From Pseudopyrenochaeta lycopersici (taxonomy: Eukaryota > Ascomycota > Dothideomycetes > Pleosporales > Pseudopyrenochaetaceae), in contig NHZP01000016.1 in NCBI GenBank assembly GCA_003313425.1, positions 496,001 through 560,000 of the forward strand: a DNA stretch of 64,000 nucleotides, given 5' to 3'. The notes below the pieces were generated by a model. The model was not told the DNA's origin. It ran no database searches and was given only the letters and a program-made list of their open reading frames with translations. This document shows, piece after piece, positions 34,001 through 44,663 of the stretch. Both the position numbers and the translations under genes were made by a program. Position 1 is the stretch's first letter. Each line of letters opens with the position of its first letter.

Positions 34001-35190
34001 CTTCGACTTTCAGGAAGGAAGTGAGGTAACTGTCGACGCTTTTCGGTAACTGACTTGATTGACAGTGCAGCAAGCGATTTCTTGCCTCAGGTCATAGTGG
34101 CATCTCCGATCTTCTGGATATGCTCTTGTGCAGCTTGGGCAGCCATTGCCTCTTTCGTGATTTTAAAACAACATTGCGGCCCAATATTCTAGCACCGCCT
34201 TCCATATCCGTATCGAGGTTGGCTGTGGTCATGATGGCATCTGAATCTTTGGCTGCAGGAGTTCTAGTTCGATCGGCAAAGACATCACGGCCAACGGAGT
34301 GCCGGGACAAGTTAAAGATGGCCAGTTTAGACCAGCCGAAGGAAACGAAATATAGATATAGAGGAAATGCGAAGAGTTACTTCCACGGCGTGTAGTAATA
34401 CAAAAAGCAAGTGAGTGCGGCGCCTAGGCCCTCTCCTAACTACAGTTATCAACCGCAAGTGTTCCGCGCACAAACACGGTACCGTAGGCTATACGATCAG
34501 TCGCACCCCACATTTCTCTCCATGCACCTATAACCAGGTCGGTATCGCCTTCGAAGGTCATCGATTGGCTTTCGCATTTAGGCTCTAAGGCATATTATGT
34601 GAAAATAATACACTATCATAACCACAACGCGCGCCTTGGCTGCCGCATTTGGATCGTGGCCTCCCACGAAAATGCGTTGAGATGCAAGGTGGCATGCACC
34701 TCAAAACCTAGTTTGAGGAAGAACAGCCTTGCCCACTTCGTGGCCGCGAAGTGGCCACCTCGATCGCATGTCAGAGACATCAATCGCCAAGCCAACAAAT
34801 AGATTTCTAGGGAGAATTACAATTTCGAATTCCTGAAACGCTCAAGAAAAACATATATCCTGTATATTGGGAGATGGATCACATCTGTGGTCTTTTATCG
34901 GGCCGACAAGGCTGTTGTAGTGTGTATACCTGGATTGAAAAGGCTGAATTCGTGTGACTTTGTGTTACCACGTTTTCAGCTCCACCATACAAGGTAGAAT
35001 CTGAGCAATAAATATTTGATGGGTTCTAGAGTCAGCCTTGTGTGATATTTGCATAAAGTTACCGCCTCTGCATCTTTACATAAGTCTTGTTGATCGTCAT
35101 CGCAGCTCAGAACTTGCCTTCCCTTGCTAAGCCATTCACAGCCATTTCAGGACCAACTTGAGCTTTCGAGCTAGAATATTACTCCACATC
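31070..35190. other. Gene-poor island, partly AT-rich
   Basis: Four kilobases without a supportable gene. The first part is the 3' region of the mini zinc-finger gene. From about 32200 the DNA becomes poorer in G+C and richer in TpA, with many stops in all frames. A minus-strand fragment near 33840-34020 has a hydrophobic stretch but no family I can name. The last 150 bases are the leader of the SNTX-GTPase gene. It may be decayed transposon sequence. Confidence 0.5.
33421..33600. other. AT-rich, TpA-rich block with RIP-like composition
   Basis: By hand count these 180 bases are about 27% G+C, with many TA dinucleotides (tatatacttagtgtatagag and similar). That is far below the neighbouring genes. 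Such composition is the usual outcome of repeat-induced point mutation of repeated DNA in ascomycetes, though a natural AT tract is possible. Confidence 0.5.
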
Positions 35191-38100
35191 ATGGTAACAT
35201 CACGTATTGTTGCACTCAACCCGTGTCCAGAACAACTTTCTAGGATACACCTCTACGGAGAATCCCCAGAGCCTTCTCACGATGCCGCTTCCAATCAGCG
35301 TCCAGCTTTAGGGCAATCAGGCTGCCTTGGCGATTTATACGACGCTCGAAATGATAGTATTCTTCCACGGTCAATACTCAAATTGAAGAAGCCACCCATG
35401 GAGGCTTTGCAGATATCAAAGATACCAGGCCCGGTTATCTACAAATACTCGAGTTCGGACTCGCTCGAGGATAAATTGTTGAATCTTGATATACATGCAA
35501 ATCTCGGTGTTAATATTGTTGCCGGACAATTCTCGTGCGATCTGGCCGCGAATTTCATCATGAAGAAAAAGTCTAAAGACCACTGCAGACAAACCTCAAT
35601 ATTCTGTGACCAGAGGACCGAGACTGAGACATTATGTCTCGACCGTTTGGATACTCAGTCATTGAACCTGGACTCACTTCAAGCTGGAGGCGCGACGCAC
35701 GTCATTACCAAGATTGAGTGGGGAGCTCGGACGATCATGACGGCGAAGATGACAAAACAAGTCAATGAAGAAGGTCACGATCTTGGTGGCAAACCACCAT
35801 CAGCTTCTACGGTGAACAAGGCGAAAATTTCTGAGGGAAAGGCCTCCAAAGAACAGACAAATGTGGGCAATCGATCTGAGACCAGTACCAGTGAGAAACC
35901 AGAATCAGTCGAGGGCGACAGAGCTGTAATGAGTGTAGGATTTAGCAGGGAAAACCGATTGACCAGTATGATCATGAAATTGTTTGATGTTCAAATTAGT
36001 GGAGGTGTTCGATACAAAAACCATCATGATCGCACAACCAAAGATCTCGATTTGGAAATCATTACGGATGTCACCAGTCATCATACAGGAAATCTACCAA
36101 CAACATATGAGGGAGCTTTGGATTTCATCAACAGCCTACCAATGGGACTGCAGAACGTCAACGCAGGAAAAGGCGTTCCAGTAGTCTTTCATTTTACACC
36201 AATCAGCGAAGTTGCTACCCTTTTCAATATAGCCTTGAAACATGACATTATTGTCAAAAGACTAGATCAGTCTCTTGTTGGAAGCATTATCAAACAACTC
36301 GATAAAGCGGAAAGCATATGTCGAAAGTTCAACGACTACGCACAATTCATCCAGGAACATGCGTTTTGCGTACCAAAAGATCACATCAAAAAGACACAGA
36401 AACAAGCGGACAATGTAGAAGGCAGAGATCGTAGGCTACGCGAAGATCTCGGAAAGATTGTGAACGGAGTTCGATACAATAATGATGATCCCGCCAGACT
36501 GAACGAATGGCTGGAAAAATTTCATGATTCTGACAGCGACAGTGACTCTGACGATCAGAATGGCTGTTTAGAGACCTATATGGATAAAATAGCATTCGCG
36601 GATGCAGTGAGGGCCAGAGGCGCAACCTATGTCAAAAGTGGAGACGAATCCTTGAACCATGCAATTACTGCAGAGAAGACTAAAGATATATTTGTCCTTC
36701 AATATGCGGAAAGCTCAAGGGCGGATGCATCATGGCTCAGCAATCGCCAAAGAATCATCGACTTACTGGATGATAATAACGACCAAGTCGTGGTCTACGT
36801 TGAGGACTTTGACGTCAAAAAGGCTGCGGGCTCAATTTCACCATCCATCAAGCAGTATCGGGGTGGAACATGCATTGTGGAGGATGTGGTCGAGGACATG
36901 AAAGACCTGGCAAGCAAGAGCATCGTGAGATGCAACAACGCTCAGAAGGTCGATCGATCACGTACCATTTCCCTTCCTGCAGCAAGACGTCTGGTCAGAA
37001 TCAAATGTCCAGGTGTCCATTGTTTTAAAGGCGAAAAGTTCAAGTGGACATGCGCTCGCTGCCGAGGCTCAGTTTTCTTTGGGTTCACAGACGAGTTCTT
37101 CTACTGCCAGTGTTCTCGATACCCTTTCGCAAATGCCGAATTCAAATGCAAAGACCACGAGCATGGTCATGAATGGGCAACACCCGACGCTGTATACCTT
37201 CAAGAGCAGCTGCAGAGTCTTCAACAACGTAGAGAGTACAACATTCTCATACTAGGTAAAACAGGAGTTGGGAAGTCCACGTTCATCAATGCCTTCCAGA
37301 ATTATGTAAATTTCGATACCCTAGATGAGGCGCTGCAGGTAGATGAGCCACTGCAATGGCAGACTCCATCCCATTTCGTCTTCGAGAGTATCTCCGAGAA
37401 CAAATCCAGCGCACCATACAAACGCAAGCTCAAGATTGACGTGAACTTAGGCATCAGCGAGCCTATTGAACAGTCTGAGTCTCTGACCAAGACAAGCGAT
37501 ATTTTCAGCTTCCCAATCGGCGACGATGCCGTGCTTCGATTCATTGATACACCCGGAATGGGTGATACGCGTGGTATCAAGCAAGATCTCGCTAATGTCA
37601 AAGATATCCTCAAGACTCTTGAGGGCGTTCAGAAACTCAGTGGAGTATTATTTCTGCTTGAAGCTGGAACCTCTCGAGCAACTGAAGAGTTCAAATTCTG
37701 CATGACGGAGCTTCTCCATAATCTCCATAACGACGCTATGAAAAACGTCCTTTTCGGATACACCAAAATAGGCATCACGCCTGACGTCGCAGGTGCACAG
37801 GCTTCGTTGACCTCGGTACTGGATGGGCTAAAGACTGGAATCAGTTTAAACGACGACAACCAGTTCCGTTTCGACTCAGCAGCCTTTAAATATCTCGCTG
37901 CATGCAAAACCCATGGTTCTATATTTCCTCAAAAAGAAATCTACAGCACTTATTGGAACGACTCTGTTCTTGAAGTAGGTCGCCTCATTAGTATTGTCGA
38001 GCAGCTCAAAGTCCATGATGTCCGTAAGACACTTTGCTTTCACCGAATATCGAGTCTTCTCGAAAATATGGCAAAACCACTAACCGAATTCGCTTCTTGT

Positions 38101-39012
38101 ATGCACAAGACAGAGACAAGCCTCAAAGAAGCACGCGCCAGCTTAGAGGTAGCCAGCGAACAAAATCAGGGTTTTGAAAAGACACTGTCTGAACTCAAGG
38201 TAGAGAAATTCATCCCCAAAAGAGAAACCCTGAAGGAACCACGACTTGTCTGTGCACATGCCACATGCTTCCCAAAAACAACCATCTGTCATGAGAAATG
38301 TGATCTCAATGTTCCTGACGACGAGAAACCCAACAAGAAGGTGGAAGATTGCTATGCATTCAGAAAATATCTGTTCTGGCACCATGGTCCCTGCAGGGTT
38401 TGTGGTCACGGATATGCTGACCACATGCGTCAGTCCTACGCGATCAAACACGAAAAACTGCCTCTCAACCAAGAAAATATATCCCGCTACAACGAGCTCC
38501 TCAAGACAGGCATGGGTGAGAAAGAAGCATTTAAGCGTACGGTCGACTATCTAGAAGCCAAGCTCGAAGCGATAAGGACAGAGGAGATGCAGGTCAAGGA
38601 GGTCCAGGCGAAATTCGGAGTATACATCGGCACTAATGCGATGATTCAGCGGAAAGAAAAGCGTCGAGACGCGACCGAGAAGTACTTGGCCATGAAGCTC
38701 GAACATGCCACCACACCAGAGGAGATCGTAGCTCTGGAGAACCAGGTGTCTGTGCTCAAAGAGAAAATGCGCAATCTGGAGGAAGCTATTAGGAACAATG
38801 AGGCCGAGGTACCAACAGAGGAAGACATTGAGAACGCACTCGATGAACTCAAGAGAATGGAAAACTTTGGTGGATACCTCAATCAGATCACTGTTGATAG
38901 TGATGCTGTTCGTTTGGAGAACCGCGAGATTGTAACGGTGCCTGTTAGATCGGGCACGACGAAGTGGTCACGCAAGGGGCTTTTCAAGAACGTCTTGCAA
39001 TACATTGGTTGA
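35191..39012 (+). CDS. Large SNTX-like / P-loop GTPase multidomain protein
   Basis: An intronless 1273-residue protein with no signal peptide or membrane segment. The first 120 residues carry the pattern of the stonustoxin (SNTX) N-terminal domain, related to the MACPF/CDC fold: an LGDLYDARNDSILP block near 46-60 and a SSDSLEDKLLNLDI block near 86-100. Matching blocks continue with THVITKIEWGA (about 168-178) and a strand-rich region to about 340. A Cys/His cluster at 610-665 (CPGVHC, CARC, CQC, CKDHEH) precedes a GTPase domain: P-loop GKTGVGKST at 689-697 and G3 DTPGMGD at 786-792. The G4 region reads TKIG, not the canonical TKxD. A coiled coil (about 960-1010), a second Cys/His cluster (1022-1080, ending CRVCGHGYADH) and further coiled coil follow. 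Function is unknown; an immune or non-self response role is inference. The ATG at 35191 is the first in frame. Confidence 0.85.
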   Translation: MVTSRIVALNPCPEQLSRIHLYGESPEPSHDAASNQRPALGQSGCLGDLYDARNDSILPRSILKLKKPPMEALQISKIPGPVIYKYSSSDSLEDKLLNLDIHANLGVNIVAGQFSCDLAANFIMKKKSKDHCRQTSIFCDQRTETETLCLDRLDTQSLNLDSLQAGGATHVITKIEWGARTIMTAKMTKQVNEEGHDLGGKPPSASTVNKAKISEGKASKEQTNVGNRSETSTSEKPESVEGDRAVMSVGFSRENRLTSMIMKLFDVQISGGVRYKNHHDRTTKDLDLEIITDVTSHHTGNLPTTYEGALDFINSLPMGLQNVNAGKGVPVVFHFTPISEVATLFNIALKHDIIVKRLDQSLVGSIIKQLDKAESICRKFNDYAQFIQEHAFCVPKDHIKKTQKQADNVEGRDRRLREDLGKIVNGVRYNNDDPARLNEWLEKFHDSDSDSDSDDQNGCLETYMDKIAFADAVRARGATYVKSGDESLNHAITAEKTKDIFVLQYAESSRADASWLSNRQRIIDLLDDNNDQVVVYVEDFDVKKAAGSISPSIKQYRGGTCIVEDVVEDMKDLASKSIVRCNNAQKVDRSRTISLPAARRLVRIKCPGVHCFKGEKFKWTCARCRGSVFFGFTDEFFYCQCSRYPFANAEFKCKDHEHGHEWATPDAVYLQEQLQSLQQRREYNILILGKTGVGKSTFINAFQNYVNFDTLDEALQVDEPLQWQTPSHFVFESISENKSSAPYKRKLKIDVNLGISEPIEQSESLTKTSDIFSFPIGDDAVLRFIDTPGMGDTRGIKQDLANVKDILKTLEGVQKLSGVLFLLEAGTSRATEEFKFCMTELLHNLHNDAMKNVLFGYTKIGITPDVAGAQASLTSVLDGLKTGISLNDDNQFRFDSAAFKYLAACKTHGSIFPQKEIYSTYWNDSVLEVGRLISIVEQLKVHDVRKTLCFHRISSLLENMAKPLTEFASCMHKTETSLKEARASLEVASEQNQGFEKTLSELKVEKFIPKRETLKEPRLVCAHATCFPKTTICHEKCDLNVPDDEKPNKKVEDCYAFRKYLFWHHGPCRVCGHGYADHMRQSYAIKHEKLPLNQENISRYNELLKTGMGEKEAFKRTVDYLEAKLEAIRTEEMQVKEVQAKFGVYIGTNAMIQRKEKRRDATEKYLAMKLEHATTPEEIVALENQVSVLKEKMRNLEEAIRNNEAEVPTEEDIENALDELKRMENFGGYLNQITVDSDAVRLENREIVTVPVRSGTTKWSRKGLFKNVLQYIG

Positions 39013-39035
39013 ACAGCGTGTAATTGTCAGCTTAA

Positions 39036-39542
39036 TCACACATTTGAGTACCTTTTCTGGTAAAATATAAAGGCAGTGGACTTACTTAGAGCGAGCATGA
39101 TTTTTGGTTGACGCAGAGCTCGAGGCTCGCGCAAGTATGTACTGATAATGAATTCCGTAAAGGTGTTGCATGGGTATCCAGTCTTCCTATATCTAAATTG
39201 GTGCGTCCAAAAACATCCACGTCTAAAGAATCCAGACCATCCGATAGCGATAGGTTGCGATTCAAGGCTCATCTCATCATTGTTAGCGAAGAGGCTCGCG
39301 GCTTCTTGAGTCGATATCATAAATCCATCAAACTTACTGCTAGCATTGGATGGAGCGGTGGGTTTATGGACTGTGGCCACAGGCGTGGAGGGCGCTGAAG
39401 AGTGACCCTCGGTCGGCGGTATCTGTGAAGGGTGTAGGCGGTTGAGTTCGAGTAGAGCTGATCTACTATTATCGTCCTGTCTTCGCGGCAGAGGTTTTGC
39501 GGTTCGTGATAAGATTTCGTTGGCCGTGCCTATACATGACAA
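39036..39542 (-). pseudogene. Possible relic exon of an unidentified protein
   Basis: A 168-codon frame. The part from 39529 down looks like an internal exon, since it is preceded by an acceptor-like CATGTATAG. The peptide is Ser/Pro/Thr-rich, then reads SSKFDGFMISTQEAASLFA, faintly like the start of the middle region of Zn2Cys6 transcription factors. No DNA-binding domain is present nearby and the second half does not look protein-like. I treat it as a decayed fragment; the family is a guess. Confidence 0.25.
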
Positions 39543-39876
39543 GGTCTTGAGTTAAATAGCGTCCGTGGTATATACTTAAGTGTTTCCACAGCCTTTGCGT
39601 GATCGCTTTGAGCGCGACTTCGTTTATCCAAATGGTATTATACACCAAGTACATTCGCTTTATCTGGATCATCTAAATATGGAGGGACTCACTATCGCAA
39701 AGCAGAGTAATGCTCGTGACTACTCTAAAGGCACTAGTGAGAGCCAAAACTCTTTTCGAGTCGACTATGTTAGCGTGTGGTAGCAGTGCTACCAGTAATT
39801 TATGGTAATTGTATAAATCCGCTACCGCAATATACGTGTCGGTTATGAATGACAACTTTAAGGCCGGCTCTGTTAC

Positions 39877-40020
39877 TTGATCAAGATCATTTGGATGGAT
39901 ACTCTTTGCATTAACCTAGCCCGACAACGCGGAGAAAACCTGGCAGGTCAGCAAATGGTGCATCTTCACGCTCATGCGATGGCCATGATATATTGGCTTG
40001 GCCCCTCGTCCGATTACAGT
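39877..40020 (+). pseudogene. HET-domain fragment (heterokaryon incompatibility)
   Basis: About 48 codons encode IIWMDTLCINLARQ and a little later MAMIYWLGPSSD. This is the core pattern of the fungal HET domain, W-x-D-x-LCIN followed about 30 residues later by IY-x-x-WLG. The usual Gln after CIN is replaced, and there is no start or remainder of the domain in a sensible frame. It is a decayed or truncated copy. The following 400 bases to the AA9 stop hold nothing else recognised. Confidence 0.55.
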
Positions 40021-40451
40021 TGTCTGACTCATGGCCTGCATCAACTGAAATTTCACTGACTGCAGCAATGATAACAGCGTCATTTCCGTTGTGCGTACAT
40101 CTCACATAGATTTGCCGGCAAAACTCCATAGTTGCTACCCGTGATGAGCAGCGACTTTGCCTGAAGTGCACCAATAGCCAAAGTCTGAAACTCAGCACAC
40201 ACGTTACCGTGGGGGATAGCAGATGGGAAATTAATGTGTAGAACACTTGAAATTCCAATAAAAGGTACCAAACCAATGTGGCTGGCTACTATATAGATAC
40301 AAGAATTGAAAGACCTCGTTTCAAACTCGCCCAGAAGCATCGTCTTTACTCCTTTTCAAGCATGTTATGTCGAGAAAAACATTGCTAAAGCTCTTCCTGA
40401 ATACTCAAAGCGGCTGCCAATCCAGCAAACTCAGAGTGATTGAACTACGAT

Positions 40452-41411
40452 TTAGTTGCGGAAAGCGCGAGCATGGCGGCGTACCTTCGCACTGGTCGAA
40501 GAGCCAGCCTGCTCCTGGAGCCAAGCAATGAAGGTGTCGAGGGTAAATGTCTCGCCGCTAGATGCAGGGCTGTCGGTCTCAGCTGGGGCAGACGGGGCGC
40601 TGGTAGCTTGAGGGACAGTGGAAGAGGCGGCCGGGGCGCTGGTAGCAGCTTTGTTCTGGACTGTTGAGGCAGAGCTAGCGCCGCTGAAGAGAGCGGGACC
40701 AGGGATCTCGTAGCTGCTTAGGTCTCCTGAGTAGACGTTGACCTTAATACCAGCATCAGTGGGGGTGTAGAGCTTGTCAGCAGTCACACCAGAGGGGTTC
40801 TCTGTGCCGGAACCAGTGACCTCCAGGTTGATGCACTTGGGGTAGTTCTGGGCACCGTTCTCCTGATCGGCCGAGTGCAACGCGATGATCTCGTGACGCA
40901 GCACATATTGTCCTGGCGCGATGGATGAAGGGACCGTGACGGACCAGGTTAGGTTGTTGGCAATGAGCTTCGAAGCAGCCCATTCGCCATCTGTGTAGCC
41001 AGCCTCGTCGATCTTGAAGAACTTCAGTCCATCTGAGGTGGCAGACGTGGCATCGTCAACCTTGGCCATGTAGTCGATGACTGGGCCAACGTGGGATTCA
41101 GGCCAGGTGCTCCACTGAATCTCTACACTGCCACCAGCCTTGACGGTTGCAACCTTCGCACCGGCAGTGGCGTCCTTGTGGCATGCAATCTTGGACACAT
41201 CGGTGTACATCTCGGGACCAACGAAACCGTTGTCGAGACATTCAGGGCAAGACCACTCGATGACCTCTGGGGCAGGGCTTTGGTATTGGAAGGATGGGTT
41301 GTATGCGGTGAACGCGGTACCATCAACCTCAATTGCTGAAAGGATACCATGAGCCTTCACGGAGGAGGCAAGAGCTCCAAGGAGAGCGGCGGCTTGGATC
41401 TTGGAAGGCAT
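40452..41411 (-). CDS. AA9 lytic polysaccharide monooxygenase (first copy)
   Basis: A secreted copper enzyme that oxidatively cleaves cellulose or related glucans; 319 residues, no intron. A signal peptide (residues 1-20, ending SSVKA) leaves His21 as the N-terminal residue, which together with H107 (in WPESHVGPV) forms the copper histidine brace. The axial Tyr is probably that of NYPKC. After the catalytic domain (to about residue 240) comes an Ala/Ser/Thr/Pro-rich linker and a short FTLDTFIAWLQEQ segment seen at the C-terminus of some AA9 proteins; there is no CBM1. An in-frame ATG 11 codons upstream would bury the signal peptide behind a basic stretch, so the second ATG was preferred. The block from H21 (HGILSAIEVDG) matches the family start. 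Confidence 0.92.
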   Translation of the reverse strand: MPSKIQAAALLGALASSVKAHGILSAIEVDGTAFTAYNPSFQYQSPAPEVIEWSCPECLDNGFVGPEMYTDVSKIACHKDATAGAKVATVKAGGSVEIQWSTWPESHVGPVIDYMAKVDDATSATSDGLKFFKIDEAGYTDGEWAASKLIANNLTWSVTVPSSIAPGQYVLRHEIIALHSADQENGAQNYPKCINLEVTGSGTENPSGVTADKLYTPTDAGIKVNVYSGDLSSYEIPGPALFSGASSASTVQNKAATSAPAASSTVPQATSAPSAPAETDSPASSGETFTLDTFIAWLQEQAGSSTSAKVRRHARAFRN

Positions 41412-41594
41412 TTTCGCTTTGGAGCTGGATTTGTGCGGTGGCAAGGAAGGTGAAGGGGCGGTAATGCTTGAATTTCGAGATCAACGAAGGTATGAAAGAA
41501 TGTGAGCCGCTTCAAGCGGATGTGAAGAGAATGGAGTGGTCGAAAGGACTGAATGAGTGTGATGGTAAGAAATTCACTGCTGGACAATACTGAG

Positions 41595-41601
41595 CTTTAT
41601 A
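41595..41601 (-). promoter_or_regulatory. TATA box of the first AA9 gene
   Basis: The minus strand reads TATAAAG about 185 bp upstream of the AA9 ATG. Purine-rich plus-strand DNA between them corresponds to a C/T-rich leader on the coding strand, a usual fungal arrangement. Confidence 0.4.
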
Positions 41602-43328
41602 GAAACAGAATGGCGCGTACAAAAAGACTTCCTGGCGTATCATTTGCTTCGATACAGATGTCAGGCCCATGAGGTGGGGATTGTCTGAATCGGTGCCGTC
41701 GTGACTACTCCTCGGCTACTGGAAGCGATTCGTTTGCGATGCATGTTTCAAGGTGTGGCCTGTGGGCCTGGAAACATGCCTAGGAACTTCTTTTGGCATT
41801 CTGATTTACACAGGCATTTCGCGTAGTCGAAACTTCCATCAGGATTGAAGGAGCTTGTGCGATGTCGCACGAAATGCTAGACTGCATGGGCAAATGAGAT
41901 CCCAAAGAGCCTTGTCTGGCTATGATTGTGACTACAGCGTTCTCCTACCCATAATCTATTAATTCGAGTTCGATCTCTCACAAAGGCGACATTGGAGGTT
42001 TCGAAAGGGATAGAACGACTATAGGCCAATTCAAAAGCGCTAAGCCCAAACCCGTTTAGAGTGCAGGTACGCGATCAATGAACGTAGACGCCGCGTCAGA
42101 CAATTTCCGAACCATCAAAATCCCGAACCTTCTATGCGCTGCAGCAGGCCGTAAGTGGTAGCAAGTCTTCTTCTGCTCGTCATTTTCATCTATCTGTGTC
42201 AATTAGATCCTGTAGCTCAAGGCGCGGCTCAGGCCCGTAGTTCTCCACCAAGCGATTCGCATCTGGGCTGTTTCATGCATCATGGATCGTGGGCCCCACT
42301 GCTTCCATGACATGTTCGCGACTTGTCAACTGCGATGTCCCCAGTCTAGAGTGGGAAATGTGTTTCCCGCGTTCACGCCTCCTCGGCAGCACACAATCTG
42401 CGCCTGAAATATCAAGCAAAGGACAGAGTTTTTGGCTGTACTTTCCACGTCATCAACAGCAGAGAACTCGCTAGAGTTGATCACAATGTTGTGTTGCTGA
42501 ATCGGAGCTACTGTGGCTCTGATGGAGGCGCGACACATGCGACAGACCCGCACATGTTTCGGGTCGAATCAGAGGGTCTCCACACCTCATTCAAGATTCC
42601 GTTTTTTCCGTGGTACACGCAAATTTCTAGTAAAGGGGGATTAGCATTTCAGTAATAGAAACAAGCAATGAGGAAATTCTCCGTCGGCTTGGCCAGCCCT
42701 CATTTCCTACCCTTCACTCCATGCTCTTCGGGAATATTCCATGCCGTACAGCTCTGGTATCATCTCTATTCCCGCTTCTGCTGTAGGAACCCAGCGATTT
42801 ATGACATCATGTTCTTCTAGGAGCCTTGTAAGACCGGAGCGCCTGCGTATCGCCTATCTATTATACCCTACATAACGGATGCCTTTATAGATTAAATATG
42901 AGCTAATTCTGCCTACTTGCATCTCTCGACTGAGACCGAAATGAGTAAGTGGTATGTACATAGCGGGGAGATGAATATGAGAAACAACAGAGTCGCAGAA
43001 ATGTTGGCTGGCCGGCATATGTGAAGAGCTATGCCCACGAACCTGATTTGGTAGCCGCTCAAATTTATCATGGTACAAAAGATGATATGACAGAAGAAGG
43101 TTATGGTGGCGAGCGTCTATCGGAATTCCGATAACAGGAATAGCCGTGCTGTAAGCTTGATCAATCTGATGTGCTTTTGGGACTCTAGGAGGATTGCACA
43201 GTGATAGAATCACGAATGACAGAGCTCTTGCAGCATTCAATTGCGCTTCACAGCTCACTCTGACCAAAAACATGTCCTCTACGCACAGTTGTTGCAAAGA
43301 GTGGTAAGCGTCTCACTTAGACACTACC
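41602..43328. other. Intergenic region between AA9 and CE15 genes
   Basis: Upstream DNA of the AA9 gene and 3' region of the esterase gene. I see no coding motif, RNA gene or repeat. The 147-codon minus-strand frame at 42854-43297 has no recognisable feature. Confidence 0.55.
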
Positions 43329-44663
43329 TCATTTCCCCTTCGGTAGATCCGTCCCCCAAGGATACGCCTCAGGCATAGATTTCCACGTCTTCAAGTCGTC
43401 AAAATTCCGTGTTGTGCTCTTTCCCTGCAATACCTTCTGCACAAACGGTAGCACATCCGCGTATCCATTTTGATCGCAATGTCCACCACTCGGAATGCTC
43501 ATGCCCAGCTTTTCGCCTACCCCGAGCCAGCTGTACACGACCTTGGCTGCAGGGAAAGTCACTTGCGCGGTGCCTTTGGAATCAGTGAACTGGTCACCAG
43601 AATTTTGAGAGAGGATGACTGCGCGAGGGGCGATGGCTGCGACGATGGTGTGAGCGTCGTAAGGGAGCTGGGTGGATTTGCCAACGAATTGGGAGATTCC
43701 GGATGAGGTCCACCATCCGGCTCCTGATTTCTGTAATATATCAGTACCTGTGGCATTCACGTCTCCCCAGTTTTATAGTGACTAAGAGTGCTTACCGAGT
43801 TCTCCAAGTTCTCACCCTGCCCACTGAGGCTATACCTGTATGGACCCGCACCCTGTACTCCAGAGCACATTGGCATTGTGACGGCAATACGTTTGTCGAA
43901 GAGACCAGCAGCTAAAGCTGCTTTGCCGAGACGTGAGCAGCCTGTGGCACCAGACTTTGTGGCGTCGATTTCGGGGACTTTGAGCTCAATGCCGTCGAGG
44001 ACGCGGTGGAAACCCCATGCCCATGCTGTGAGAACGCCTGAACATCTCCATTAGTATTTGCATGACGATGAAGAGATTACAGAAACCCTTACCTATGTCT
44101 TTGCCATTATATAACGTCCAGAATGATCCACTCTTGCTGTTACTGTCTGCAGCAACTCTCCCGTAGTCGAAGGTTACAACCGCAATGCCCGCGTTTATGT
44201 AGGTCCTAGTGTCCATACCGCCGATAGAAAGAATAACCGGAAATGGTCCGCTTCCACTCGGTAGGTTTAAAGTCGCTGTAATGGTGGCGCTCTTCCCTCC
44301 AGTCGCGATAGTGACAGTCAATGTATTGCCACTTCTTGTTGCTGAGACAGTCTCTTGCGAGTGATCGGGATAGTATCCATACTGGTACTCCTGCAAAAGC
44401 TTGAGGATCTCAGGTTGGCGGCACTGGATCCATTCGTCTTTGCTCTGCACACGAGTCTTGCCATCGAGGTACAGGAATGGATCGGGCATGGTCTTGATCG
44501 ATGGGAAAGCGGCAGCCTTGGGCAGTGGATTTGGCGTTGGCGGGCATGTTACATTCAACTGACGTGGTAGGAGGTCGAGGATTTGCTCAAGGTTGTTGTT
44601 GTCTAAGGGGACACCAAGGGTGCTAGCCACAAGACTTAGAAGGACGAATACTGTCGACCACAT
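43329..44663 (-). CDS. CE15 glucuronoyl esterase (4-O-methyl-glucuronoyl methylesterase)
   Basis: A secreted serine esterase that cuts ester links between lignin and 4-O-methyl-glucuronic acid of xylan. The 404 residues come from exons 44663-44093, 44037-43796 and 43730-43329 (introns of 55 and 65 nt). A signal peptide covers about residues 1-18 (WSTVFVLLSLVASTLG). The nucleophile is S225 in GCSRLGK, the family signature. The catalytic His lies in IPSGGHCDQ near the C-terminus. The acid is probably a Glu in the segment after the nucleophile. Conserved segments include YQYGYYPDHS, WAWGFHRVLDG and GENLENS-KSGAGWWTSSG, where the dash is intron 2. There is no CBM. With the AA9 gene about 2 kb away it fits attack on lignified plant wall. 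Confidence 0.92.

Noticed and set aside
33825..34073. 82-codon minus-strand frame with a hydrophobic stretch as a membrane-protein gene
   Set aside because: No start context, no splice signals leading to further exons and no recognised family; it lies within AT-rich decayed DNA.
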